From CAYLUN01 sp964386865 (GTDB lineage: Bacteria; Verrucomicrobiota; Kiritimatiellia; RFP12; UBA1067): DNA of 51,838 nt. The position numbers and the translations under genes were made by a program. This document shows positions 31,839 through 41,018 of the stretch, one piece after another; position 1 is the stretch's first letter; each line of letters starts with the position of its first letter. The notes beneath the pieces are model-generated. The model had not been told where the DNA came from. It worked only from the letters and a program-made list of their open reading frames with translations, and did not search any database. The DNA lies in the NCBI GenBank assembly GCA_964386865.1, contig CAYLUN010000034.1, positions 1-51,838 on the forward strand. Direction: 5' to 3'.

Positions 31839-32870
31839 ATGACAGCAGCGGTCACGTGGCAAGAGACAGAATCAGCCGTACACCACCCCGGACTCTGGGT
31901 CATGTTTACGGTCGGCGCCGCCTTTGTTCTGGCGGCAGGCCTTTGCCTTGTAGCCATCGGACACGCGGAGCTTGCCGGCCCCGCGCTCTGGGGCGCCCGC
32001 GCGTTCCTCAGCCTCTTTGCCCTGAGCGGCTTGGCGGCCCTCGCCTGGGCCGCCAAACGCGCGTGCTTCTCGCCGACCGTTCGCCACGCCGCCTCCGACG
32101 TTTTGCCGTCCGTGCCCGCTGAGCCCGTTGTCATCGAAGGCTCGACGGTACACGGAGGCTTAACCCACCAGCTCAGCGAAACGGAGCGCGGCTGGGAGCT
32201 GCGGCCCGCGCCCCGCGGCTGGCTGATCAACCAGCTCTTCCTGTTCGGCTTCGGCGGGCCGTTTCTCATCTTCTTCTCCGGGCTGCTGAGCTGGGTGCTT
32301 CACAGCCGGATGCACGTTGCGGGCTGGCCCCTCTCGATTGTGCTCGGGGTTCTCCTTACGGCGATGACCGGGGGCTCGTGCGTCCTGGTCATCGGGCTGC
32401 TCATGCGAGCCGGCTACCGACGCCTCGCCACCTTGTCTGTTCCGCGCAACGGCGAAGACCTGGTCTTGGACGAGCCGAACGCGCCCGACTTCGGAAAGGC
32501 CGACCTGACGGATGGGCTGAAATGGCTGTTCTCCGGCGCCTATGAGCGGCGCCGCCAAGCGATCCGGCGCGAACACGTTGTCGCCGTTCAGCTCTGCCCC
32601 TGGAAGTTCGTGTGCAAAAGCTCGGGCGACCGAACGACCACCTGGGCCGCGCAGGGCCTGCTGGTGCTGTCAGCCGACGTTCAGGGCACCTATCGCCGGC
32701 TGCCCCTCCTTCTTTCCGGCGATTTCGTCGGAGCCGCCCGCCTCATGCGGCGGCTCGCCGACACGCTCGGCGTACCCTACCTCTTCAGCGGCGACGCGCG
32801 CGGGTGGAGCGCTGAAGCGAAGCGGGCCACGAGCCGCCCGCCGCTCCGCGCCGGCGGCTACATGAGCTGA
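31839..32870 (+). CDS. Four-helix integral membrane protein of unknown function
   Basis: The product is 343 residues from ATG 31839, which has AAGGGGGG 3 nt upstream and follows a strong promoter. Two helices lie near the N-terminus (WVMFTVGAAFVLAAGLCLVA and ARAFLSLFALSGLAALAWAA). A loop of about 75 residues with polar and beta-prone sequence follows. Two more helices come next (LFLFGFGGPFLIFFSGLLSW and IVLGVLLTAMTGGSCVLVIG). The last 140 residues are cytoplasmic or extracytoplasmic, with a segment like a photosystem- or DUF3592-type PH-like domain (LVLDEPN, VVAVQLCPWKF), but I cannot assign it. It has no enzymatic motif and no operon partner; the next gene converges 34 bp away. Confidence 0.8.
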   Translation: MTAAVTWQETESAVHHPGLWVMFTVGAAFVLAAGLCLVAIGHAELAGPALWGARAFLSLFALSGLAALAWAAKRACFSPTVRHAASDVLPSVPAEPVVIEGSTVHGGLTHQLSETERGWELRPAPRGWLINQLFLFGFGGPFLIFFSGLLSWVLHSRMHVAGWPLSIVLGVLLTAMTGGSCVLVIGLLMRAGYRRLATLSVPRNGEDLVLDEPNAPDFGKADLTDGLKWLFSGAYERRRQAIRREHVVAVQLCPWKFVCKSSGDRTTTWAAQGLLVLSADVQGTYRRLPLLLSGDFVGAARLMRRLADTLGVPYLFSGDARGWSAEAKRATSRPPLRAGGYMS

Positions 32871-32904
32871 GCCGGATGCGGCCGCGCGCGGGCCACTGCC
32901 CGCG

Positions 32905-35900
32905 CTACCGGAACAGCAGAACGGTTCCGCGCTGCGGGCCGGTCTCGAGCACGCGCAGCGTGCCGCCACCCGCAAAGATGGCGTCGTCGGCGAACGCCGC
33001 GCCTGAGCCGGTCGCGCCCCATGTGCCCGCCTTCTTGAAGCGCCCGTCGATCGCGAAATGCAGAACCGTCACCTCGACGCCGGCCGGGATCGAAAGGCGG
33101 CCCTGCGCGCCGGCCGTCGCGCCCTCCTCGCCGACGAAGAGCTCGGACACCGAACTCGCGCCGCCGAACGCGTCGCCGTCGACGAACGAAAGCGTCGCGC
33201 CGCGCCGCACCTCGACGGCCGCCGAGGCGATGGTGCAGGCGCCGCCGAGCGCCAGCGTGCCGGCGCTCACGGTCGTCGGGCCGGTGTGGCCGCAGGGCGC
33301 CGCGAGCGTCAGCGTGCCCGCGCCCGTCTTGACGAGGCTGACCGCGCCGCCGAGGCGGCCCGCGTAGCTGCTGGTCGCGTCGTTCGCACCAACCGTGAGG
33401 GTCGAGGCGGTCAGCGAGGAGTTGGTGACCAGAGCAGTTGCGGCCACCGACGAGAGCCCGTTGACGGTCTCGCTAAAGCCGTTCAGGTCCAGCGTCGCGC
33501 CCGCGTTCAAGACCACGTTGCCCTTGCCCGCGCCGTGCGGGATCACCTCGGACGCGCCGAGCTTGAGCTTGCCGGTCGCCCCGGAGCTCCCCGCCCACAG
33601 CGTCGCGATCGTGGTGTCGCCCGCGTAGTCGTTGCCCGCGTTCGACAGAATCACGAAGCCGCTGTCGCAGTTCACGTTGAGCGCGCCCGCGCCCGTAAGC
33701 TTCGAGAGCACGGTCAGGTTCTTGACCCAGCCCGCGGTGAAGGCCGCGCCGCCCGCGTTGATCGTGATGGTGCGAGCGGCAGCGAGAATCGGGCTGGTGT
33801 TGAAGTTCTTGAGGGTCGTCCCGTTCAGGTAGAGCGGCGCGGCTACAGGCCCGAACGTGGCGTCGCCCGCGGCGCCCTCCCGGTTGATGTGAATGATGCC
33901 CGCGGCAAAGGACACGCCGTTGAGGAACGTCGCCGTATTGTCGGTTGTGTTTGTGGCGGTTCCGCTGTAGTAGAAGGGCCGCGTCAGGTCGGCCGCGGTC
34001 ACGTCCCAGCCGTCATACACGCCCACGCCCGAGGCGGGATCGAGCGTGACGCGCGGGTCAGCCATCAGGGCGGCCAGCACGGCCTTGTTGGTGGCGATGA
34101 GCGCACCGCCCGCGCTGACCGTGATGCGGTTCGTCGGGCCGAGCACGTCCGTGCCGGAGAAGCCGACCGCGCCCGCGTTCACCGTGATGTCCGCGTTGAT
34201 GAAGTTCGTTCCCGGCACGCCGGTGTTCCAGTACCAGAGCGAGCCCTTCTTGAAGAGCTGGGCGCCGCCGCCCTCTTTGACCACGTTGAGCCCGCCCGCG
34301 GAGGGGCAGGGGCCGCTCGCGCCGATCACGCCCTCGTAGACGGCCGTGCCGCCCACTGTGTTGAGGGTCAGCGTGCCGGTGGTGCCCGCCGCAGAGTTGA
34401 CGACGGCGCGGCAGTGGTCGGCGTGGCCGCCGGAGACCAGGCTGTAGGCGCGCTGGCTGCTGCCGAGCAGGTCCAGACGGCAGAAGGCGCGGTTCGCGCC
34501 AGAATCCCATGACGGAGCGAAAATCAGCGGCGCGGCGGCAGGCAGGCGGTCGTTGCCGCCGCTCAGCTTGACGGTGAGGTTCGCGCCGAAAGAGGCTTCC
34601 ATGTTGAGCGCGCCCGCAAACGTGCTCTGGCCCGAGAGCACGACGGTATTCTCGTGCGTGTTGCCGCCGCCGCCCGCCCAGATGTTGAGCGAGCCCGCGC
34701 CATCGATACTCCCCGTGAACGTGCGCGAGAGCGTCACGCCATAGGCGCCGAGGCGCGTGTCGCCCGCGAGGGTGATCCGGCCGTTCCAGACCACGGGGGT
34801 GAAGCCGCCAAAATAGAGCGCGCCGCGCGAGTCGGGCCCGGTGCCGCTGAGCGTGCTGTGGCCGACCGTGAAGGTGCCGGCCGCGTTGGGCTGCACCTGC
34901 CTGCCGCTCGCGACGGTCAGGTCGGCGTTCGGCAGCGCGTTCGCGGCGATCACGAGGATGCCCGACTGGACCGACACCGAGCCCGTGTGGTTCAGGCCGC
35001 TGCCGAGCAGAGACTGCGTGCCCGAGCCGGTCTTGACGATGTCGATGCGGCCGCCGAGCGCGCCCGAGTAAGAGCGGCTGGCCGAGTCGGTCAGCGTCAG
35101 CACCGAGGCGGCGGACGAGCTGTTGGTCATCGAGCGGATGGCGCCGACCGTGGCGGCGTCGGCCAGGCCTTTGGTGGTCTGCGCGTGGCCGTTGAGATCG
35201 ATCATTGCGTAGGTGCTGTTCCACGCGGGCCCGCCCAGCATCAGCACCGACGCGGCCGGCATCGCGTTGTCCACGCCCCAGTTGAAGCGCGCGTTCGCGC
35301 CGGAGTCGCTCTTGAGCGTGACGTCGCCCGCGAAGGTGCTGGCCGCGTTGAGGTTGATGGTGTGATAGTGGTTCGCAGCCGAACCGCCCGCGCCGATAAC
35401 CAAGTTGCCCGTGCCGCCGATGGGCTGATTCAGGTTGACGGTGCTCGTGGTGGAGAAGGTCTTGATCTTGGTGTCGCCCGCGAGCGTGATGGGCGCGTTG
35501 AACGTGGCGGTGCCACCATTATAGGCAATGTAGAGCGAGCCACCTCCGTCGGCCACATCATAATTGCCGGCGAGGGTTAGCGGATGGGCGAGCGTCATCG
35601 ACGCCGAGTAGTTGAGCACGAGCTGTCCGCCGCCATAGACGGTGATCGGCGAGCCGCTCGGAACGGCGCTGGCGGCGCTGTAGTTGAGGGTGCCGCCCGC
35701 CACGGTCACGCCGTTGGTCGCGCCGGAGAGGGCCGCGGACGACGTGAGGGTCACCGCGCCGGAGCCCATCTTCACGAAGCCGCGGCCGCCGAGCCCCGGC
35801 AGGCTCGGGTTGGTCAAGCTGGTCAGCGCGTACAGCCCCGCCAGCGCGGCGCTGTCCACCGTGTACTTGCCCGTCGTGTCGGCCAGCGCGGCCGCGAGGT

Positions 35901-37182
35901 CGGCGGGGTTCTTGAAGGCCAGCCCCGCCCCCGCTGCGACCGTGACGTTGCCGGCCGGGACGTTCTCGAGGCCCAGCGTGCCGGCCTGCACGGAGATGTC
36001 GCCGGTGAAGGCGTTCGAGACGCCGAGCGCGCCCGCGCCGGTCTTAGCCAGCCCGCCGTCGGTTTCGGCGAGGCCGCCGTGCGTCAGGGGCTGGCGGATC
36101 TGCGCCAGCGCATAGGCCGCGACCTCCACGTCGGCGCCGCCCTCCTGCACGTCCAGCGTGTCCAGGTTCTGAAACCAGTCGGCGATGGAGCCGGTGGCCT
36201 TCAGGAGGCCGCCGTTGAAATGGAACGCCGCCGCGTTTCCGGCCGAGCCGGGGATTTTCCAGAAGGCGCGCGACGTTTCCAGCGAGCCGCCGTTCAGGTT
36301 GACCGTCGCACGCACGCCCACATTATTGGCGAGGCTGGGCCGCGCCAGGTAGAACGGCAGCGTGCCTTGAGCGACGAACTTGCCTGTTGCGGAGAGGTTC
36401 ATGACACCTTCGCCAGCGGCACCCGCATAGTTGCCCGCGCCGCCAAGGTGCAGGGCGCTGCCGCTGTCCGCCGTCACCGTGCCGCCGGAGAGGTTCCACG
36501 TTTCCTTCTGCTTCATGCCGATCGCGAGGCCGTAGTTGTCGTTCGGCGCATTGACGGTCAGCGAGCCGCCCAGCATGTTGACCGTCACTTCGTCGCTGCC
36601 GCGATCAGTCAGGATCACGCCCTTGCGCGCGGCGGCGGTTCCAACCGCTCCGGCCGGCCCATTCCAACTGATCGTCAGAGGCGCGGCGCGGCCGGCCAGG
36701 TCCTCGATCTTCTCCGCGAACACCACGGTCCCCGTACCCAGGACAGAAAGGGTGCCAGCGCCTAAAGAGACCACGCGCCCGAGGCCCAATTGCCGCCCGG
36801 TTCCGACCGTCCAGCTCTGCGCGGAGCCGGCCAGCGTCGCCACGGGCGTGTCGATGTACAAGCTCCTCGTGTTGGTGACGGTGATCCCGGCCACGCCATT
36901 GGTCAGCGCCAGCGTTGCCCCGCTGATCCGCACGTCTGCCGCGGGGGCCTCTACGCGCAGCCCGGCGACCTCGAAGCCGGCGCCCATGGTGGTGTTCGAG
37001 TTCGCCGCCGCCGCGACCGTGCTGTTCCAGACGAGCGTATCGGCCGGCGTCGGAGCGGCGTTCTCCACCCACGACCCCGGCAGGTTCAAGGCGGTTGTGT
37101 TGTTGGCTTTGGTCAGCTCTTGCGCGTGCCCAGCGCACGCGACGGCGCAGGCACCACAGGCGAGAAGGCGCGACAGTTTCAT
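32905..37182 (-). CDS. Very large secreted PATR (autotransporter-associated beta-strand repeat) protein
   Basis: The product is 1425 residues from ATG 37182, which has GAGGA 7 nt upstream. The signal peptide is MKLSRLLACGACAVACAGHA. Nearly the whole chain is a repetitive beta-helix with PATR units (SGAVTLTSSAALSGATNGVT, LVKTGAGTLTLAAPCGHTGP, GALNVNCDSGFVILSNAGND). The end, from about residue 1360, is a cap ending GGGTLRVLETGPQRGTVLLF, with no transporter barrel. It is probably a secreted adhesin or surface filament, like the smaller protein at 11234-13633. Internal near-repeats with phrases such as VVLSGQSTFAGALNMEASFG suggest unit duplication. The gene is divergent from the sensor kinase gene and shares its 235-bp upstream region. 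Confidence 0.88.
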   Translation of the reverse strand: MKLSRLLACGACAVACAGHAQELTKANNTTALNLPGSWVENAAPTPADTLVWNSTVAAAANSNTTMGAGFEVAGLRVEAPAADVRISGATLALTNGVAGITVTNTRSLYIDTPVATLAGSAQSWTVGTGRQLGLGRVVSLGAGTLSVLGTGTVVFAEKIEDLAGRAAPLTISWNGPAGAVGTAAARKGVILTDRGSDEVTVNMLGGSLTVNAPNDNYGLAIGMKQKETWNLSGGTVTADSGSALHLGGAGNYAGAAGEGVMNLSATGKFVAQGTLPFYLARPSLANNVGVRATVNLNGGSLETSRAFWKIPGSAGNAAAFHFNGGLLKATGSIADWFQNLDTLDVQEGGADVEVAAYALAQIRQPLTHGGLAETDGGLAKTGAGALGVSNAFTGDISVQAGTLGLENVPAGNVTVAAGAGLAFKNPADLAAALADTTGKYTVDSAALAGLYALTSLTNPSLPGLGGRGFVKMGSGAVTLTSSAALSGATNGVTVAGGTLNYSAASAVPSGSPITVYGGGQLVLNYSASMTLAHPLTLAGNYDVADGGGSLYIAYNGGTATFNAPITLAGDTKIKTFSTTSTVNLNQPIGGTGNLVIGAGGSAANHYHTINLNAASTFAGDVTLKSDSGANARFNWGVDNAMPAASVLMLGGPAWNSTYAMIDLNGHAQTTKGLADAATVGAIRSMTNSSSAASVLTLTDSASRSYSGALGGRIDIVKTGSGTQSLLGSGLNHTGSVSVQSGILVIAANALPNADLTVASGRQVQPNAAGTFTVGHSTLSGTGPDSRGALYFGGFTPVVWNGRITLAGDTRLGAYGVTLSRTFTGSIDGAGSLNIWAGGGGNTHENTVVLSGQSTFAGALNMEASFGANLTVKLSGGNDRLPAAAPLIFAPSWDSGANRAFCRLDLLGSSQRAYSLVSGGHADHCRAVVNSAAGTTGTLTLNTVGGTAVYEGVIGASGPCPSAGGLNVVKEGGGAQLFKKGSLWYWNTGVPGTNFINADITVNAGAVGFSGTDVLGPTNRITVSAGGALIATNKAVLAALMADPRVTLDPASGVGVYDGWDVTAADLTRPFYYSGTATNTTDNTATFLNGVSFAAGIIHINREGAAGDATFGPVAAPLYLNGTTLKNFNTSPILAAARTITINAGGAAFTAGWVKNLTVLSKLTGAGALNVNCDSGFVILSNAGNDYAGDTTIATLWAGSSGATGKLKLGASEVIPHGAGKGNVVLNAGATLDLNGFSETVNGLSSVAATALVTNSSLTASTLTVGANDATSSYAGRLGGAVSLVKTGAGTLTLAAPCGHTGPTTVSAGTLALGGACTIASAAVEVRRGATLSFVDGDAFGGASSVSELFVGEEGATAGAQGRLSIPAGVEVTVLHFAIDGRFKKAGTWGATGSGAAFADDAIFAGGGTLRVLETGPQRGTVLLFR

Positions 37183-37382
37183 AGCAGTTCCTCTTGCTGA
37201 TCCCCGCGTCAAAGGAGAACGCGTAGCGATTCCAGTTAGGCCCATCATAGGGAATTGGAGGCAGGGGGCCTAGCTGGATAAACGTCCAGTGTACAGGGGC
37301 CAGGGAATCGCGTATCACTAAGGCGCGCGGCTTCTGGGCGGGCGAAAGCCCGAACACGCCCGCAGCAGGCGGGTCAATAGCC

Positions 37383-37410
37383 TTGCCAAGAACCGACCGA
37401 GGGCTTATCG
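37383..37410 (+). promoter_or_regulatory. Possible promoter of the sensor kinase gene, leaderless
   Basis: TTGCCA (37383-37388), a 16-nt spacer and TTATCG (37405-37410) are followed by 7 nt before ATG 37418. The intervening bases contain no Shine-Dalgarno sequence. Confidence 0.4.
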
Positions 37411-37417
37411 TACGAAC

Positions 37418-40390
37418 ATGCGGTTTCTACTCCGAAGCGCGCTCGCTGGACTGGCCTGCGCCTGCCTGGCCGGCACGGCGATCGCCGACCGGCTGCTGGA
37501 CGCGTTTGTGCTCCGCCAGTGGACGCAAGACAACGGGCTGCCCAGTTCCCAGATCGCGGATCTCGAGGCTGGCCCCGACAGCTTTCTCTGGCTCGCCTCA
37601 GGCAAGGAGCTGTTCCGGTTCGACGGCGCGACCGCCGAGCCATTCTTGCGCCTGGAGGGAACCAACCAGACGATCGCCGCATGCCTGCCGCTCGACCCCG
37701 ACCGCGCCTACGTCTCCACGCTCACAGACGTCTATCTCTGCGGCCGCGACGGCGCGCCGCGCTCCACGCGCCTAATCGACGCGACGCTGGGCGCCAACTT
37801 GGATTTCGTGCGCCTCGCCGACGGCTCCTGCTGGGGCCTCACGCAAGAGGGCCTCGTCCGCTACGAGGGCGTGCGGGCCGAGCTGTTCCCCGCGCCCGGC
37901 GTCTCCGCGCACTCGCCCGAAACCCGCTTCCACGGCGGCTGCGCGGACGCCGAGGGAAACATCTGGCTCGTCTCGCAGAGCCGGGCTTTCCGCTTCGACG
38001 TGAAGGCTCGGCGCTTTGACGTCGTTCCGACGCCGTCGATCCCCGAGCCGCGCACCGGAGGCTTCGAGCGCATCTTCGCGGGGCTGGACGGCCGAGTGTG
38101 GCTCTACCTCCACCCGTGCCGCCTGTTCGCGTTTACGCCTCCCGCTGGCTGGCGCAGCATCGACACCGGCTTCACGGAGGGGCAGCGGCTGGGCGTTCGC
38201 ACCCTGCTCGAGACGGAGGACGGCGACGTCTGGATCGGCACCGAGAGCGCCGTCTACCGCATCAAGGACGGCCGGCGCTCCGACCTCACGGCCGCCGACC
38301 TCGGCCGGCCTCTCTACCCCTCCGCCATCGTGCGGTCGCCAGCGGGCGGCGTGTGGATCGGCCTGCACGACGCGGGCGTGCTGCACCTCCGCCCGCGCAC
38401 CGTGGCCATGGTGCGAGCCGCGGGCTTCGACGGCCCGCAGGCCTTCTATGCGCTGGCCCGCCAGCCCGGCGGGGCAATCCGCGCCGGCATCGCCGGCCAC
38501 GGCTTGTTCGCCGGACCGCCGGAGCAGCTCCGGCAAGAGCAGCAGACGCCGCTGCTGCAAAACGCCAGCGTGGCCGCCCTGCTGGACACGCCCGACGCGT
38601 CCTCTTGGTATGCCACGCTCGGGCACTACCTGATCTGCCAGCGAGGCGACGACGAGACCGTCGCCCAGATCGAATACGCCGCCCCGCTCCCCACGTGGAA
38701 CGTCACCTCGCTCGCCCGCACGCTTGACGGCACGCTGTGGGCCGGCTCGCCAAGCGGCCTCTTCTATGTGCAGCCGGCCTGGCCCCCGCTCCTGCGCGTG
38801 GTCACCAAGACCCCCTGCGAGCTGGCCGTCACGGATCGCGCGGGCGCGCTCTTCGCGGCCTGCGGCTCTCGGCTCTCGGCGGTGGGCCTGCGGGCCAAGA
38901 CGCTGACCCCGCTCGCCGACGTGCCCGGCGGCGCCGCCATCCGGGTCGTCGCGGAAGATCGGGCCGGCCGCCTCTGGCTCGGCACCACCCGCGGGCTCTA
39001 CCTCTACGACCGCGCCGCGCGCGCGCTTGCGCCCGCGCCCGGCGAGTGGCACCAGCCGAGCCGCTGCATCCACCAGCTTCTCGAATCCCGCGAAGGGCGC
39101 CTCTGGCTCGGCACGCGCTCGGGCATCGTCCGCCTCGGCGAAACCCCCGGCGACGCCGCGCGCCTGTACGATCAGGCGGACGGCATGGAGTCCACCGAGT
39201 GCACGGGCGGCTTCGCGCCGGCGGGCTTGGCGCTGGACGACGGTCGCCTGCTCTTCCCGACGCTGAACGGGCTCGCCTGCGTGGACCCCGAGCGCCTCTC
39301 GCACGCGACCTCGCCCACGGTGCGGCCCGTCATCGCCGACAGCCCCGGCGCGCTCCCGGCCGGCACCCGCTCGGCGACCTTTCGCTTCTCCGCGCTGCCG
39401 GTCTCCGAAGGCCTCCACGCCCGCTTTTCGTGGCGCCTCGACGACGAGCCGTGGTCGGAGCCTGCGGCCGCCCGCAGCGCCACCTTCGGCCGCCTCACGC
39501 CCGGCGCGCACCGGCTCGCCGTGCGCGCCTACAACCGCGAGGGCGTCTGCCTCGACCCCGCCGTCCACGCGTTCACGGTCCGCCCGCTGGCTTGGCAGTC
39601 CCCCCTCTTCCAGCTTGCGTCCGCGCTGCTCGCGCTCGGCGTCAGCGGCGCCGCGGCCGCCGCCGTCACGCGCCGCCGAGCCCAGAGCAAGATCCTGCGC
39701 CTCGCCCAGGAGCGCGCGCTCGACCGCGAGCGCGCCCGCATCGCCCGCGACCTCCACGACGACATTGGCGCGGGCCTCACCCGCATGGCCATGCTGAGCA
39801 CGCAGGGGCGCTACATCCCGGATATGCCCCAGGCCGGCAACGACCTGAACGCGCGGATTTTCGACACCGCCCGCGAGACCAGCCGCGCCCTCAACGAGAT
39901 CGTCTGGGCCGCCAACCCCGAGAAGGACGACACCGAGCACGTCGTCACCTACCTCGCCCTCTACGCCGAGAACTTCCTCCGCGACGCGGGCCTTCGCGCC
40001 CGCGTCTTGATCGCCTCGGACATCCCGGCCATCCGCGTCGCGCCCTCGGTCCGCCACCCCCTCTTCCGCGCCGTCAAAGAAGCCCTGACGAACGCCGCCA
40101 AGCACGCCCGGGCCACAGCCGTCACGCTCGACATCCGCTTTGCCCGGGAAGCGCTCGTCATCGACGTCTCGGACGACGGCTGCGGCTTCGACGCGTCTTC
40201 CGCCCGCGCGGGCAACGGCCTCGCCTCGATGCGCTCGCGCCTCGCCGAACTCGGCGGCGCGCTGTCCATCGACGCCGCCCCCGGCCGCGGCACGCGCGTG
40301 ACCTTCACCCTGCCGCTGAAGGCGCAGGCCCGCTCCGCAGGCTCTCCCCCCAACCCTGAACCTCCCCAACCCCCGCCCGACTATGCCTGA
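37418..40390 (+). CDS. Propeller-type sensor histidine kinase (two-component regulator propeller, Y_Y_Y, HisKA_3, HATPase)
   Basis: The product is 990 residues with a signal peptide (LRSALAGLACACLAGTAIA). The periplasmic part, residues 25-640, is a two-component regulator propeller (RQWTQDNGLPSSQIADLEAG, EDGDVWIGTESAVYRI, AGRLWLGTTRGLYLY). A Y_Y_Y immunoglobulin-like domain follows at about 640-725, and one membrane helix at about 727-750. The HisKA_3 motif IARDLHDDIGAGL puts the phospho-acceptor at His780. The HATPase domain has EALTNAAKHA, DDGCGFD and GNGLASMRSRL. Related proteins sense polysaccharide fragments in Bacteroidetes, so a glycan ligand is plausible, and the regulated genes may be the nearby glycosidase cluster. 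That link is inferred only. It overlaps the response regulator gene by 8 nt. Confidence 0.93.
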   Translation: MRFLLRSALAGLACACLAGTAIADRLLDAFVLRQWTQDNGLPSSQIADLEAGPDSFLWLASGKELFRFDGATAEPFLRLEGTNQTIAACLPLDPDRAYVSTLTDVYLCGRDGAPRSTRLIDATLGANLDFVRLADGSCWGLTQEGLVRYEGVRAELFPAPGVSAHSPETRFHGGCADAEGNIWLVSQSRAFRFDVKARRFDVVPTPSIPEPRTGGFERIFAGLDGRVWLYLHPCRLFAFTPPAGWRSIDTGFTEGQRLGVRTLLETEDGDVWIGTESAVYRIKDGRRSDLTAADLGRPLYPSAIVRSPAGGVWIGLHDAGVLHLRPRTVAMVRAAGFDGPQAFYALARQPGGAIRAGIAGHGLFAGPPEQLRQEQQTPLLQNASVAALLDTPDASSWYATLGHYLICQRGDDETVAQIEYAAPLPTWNVTSLARTLDGTLWAGSPSGLFYVQPAWPPLLRVVTKTPCELAVTDRAGALFAACGSRLSAVGLRAKTLTPLADVPGGAAIRVVAEDRAGRLWLGTTRGLYLYDRAARALAPAPGEWHQPSRCIHQLLESREGRLWLGTRSGIVRLGETPGDAARLYDQADGMESTECTGGFAPAGLALDDGRLLFPTLNGLACVDPERLSHATSPTVRPVIADSPGALPAGTRSATFRFSALPVSEGLHARFSWRLDDEPWSEPAAARSATFGRLTPGAHRLAVRAYNREGVCLDPAVHAFTVRPLAWQSPLFQLASALLALGVSGAAAAAVTRRRAQSKILRLAQERALDRERARIARDLHDDIGAGLTRMAMLSTQGRYIPDMPQAGNDLNARIFDTARETSRALNEIVWAANPEKDDTEHVVTYLALYAENFLRDAGLRARVLIASDIPAIRVAPSVRHPLFRAVKEALTNAAKHARATAVTLDIRFAREALVIDVSDDGCGFDASSARAGNGLASMRSRLAELGGALSIDAAPGRGTRVTFTLPLKAQARSAGSPPNPEPPQPPPDYA

Positions 40391-41018
40391 CAAAGTCCCC
40401 GCCATCACCGTTGCCGTCGTGGAGGACGACCCCGTCCACCGCGAGCTGCTCTGCACCACGCTCCAGCGCACGCCCGGCATGCGGCTGCGCGGCGCGTACG
40501 GCACCGCCGAGGAGGCCGCCGAGGGCCTGCCCCGCGAGCCGCCCGACGTCGTCGTCACCGACATCAACCTGCCCGGCCAGAGCGGCGTGGACCTCGTCCG
40601 CAAGCTCTCCGCCGCGCTGGCCGACACGCACTTCCTGATGCTCACCTTCTACCAGGACGGCGAGACGCTCTTTCAGGCGCTCGAGGCGGGCGCGATGGGC
40701 TACCTGATCAAGCCGGTCAAGCCTGAGGAGCTGGTCGCGGCCATACAGGACGTGTGCTGCGGCGGCGCGCCGATGTCCGGCGTGATCGCCCGGCAGCTGG
40801 TGCGGTCGTTCCAGAAGCCGTCGCGGCCCGAGTTCAAGCTCTCGCCGCGCGAGAAGGAGGTGCTCGACCTGCTCGTGGACGGCCGCCTTTACAAGGAGAT
40901 CGCCGACCAGCTCGGCATCAGCCAGAGCGCGGTGCGGCACCACATCGAGCACATCTACAAGAAGCTCCACGTCCGTTCCCGCTCTGAAGCCATCACACTC
41001 TACCTGAGGAAGCCATGA
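40383..41018 (+). CDS. NarL/FixJ-type response regulator
   Basis: The product is 211 residues. The receiver domain has the acidic pair in VVEDDPVHRE, the phospho-acceptor Asp60 in VVVTDINLPGQ, and Lys110 in YLIKPVKPEEL. The C-terminal LuxR/GerE helix-turn-helix is LSPREKEVLDLLVDG with YKEIADQLGISQSAVRHHIE. It is the partner of the preceding HisKA_3 kinase, with which it overlaps by 8 nt, and it overlaps the following secreted-protein gene by 4 nt. The three genes should be translated from one message. No target site could be deduced. Confidence 0.95.
   Translation: MPDKVPAITVAVVEDDPVHRELLCTTLQRTPGMRLRGAYGTAEEAAEGLPREPPDVVVTDINLPGQSGVDLVRKLSAALADTHFLMLTFYQDGETLFQALEAGAMGYLIKPVKPEELVAAIQDVCCGGAPMSGVIARQLVRSFQKPSRPEFKLSPREKEVLDLLVDGRLYKEIADQLGISQSAVRHHIEHIYKKLHVRSRSEAITLYLRKP

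Noticed and set aside
37772..40645. 957-codon minus-strand frame opposite the sensor kinase
   Set aside because: The kinase on the plus strand has full HisKA_3 and HATPase motifs; this frame is Gly/Arg/Glu-rich noise.
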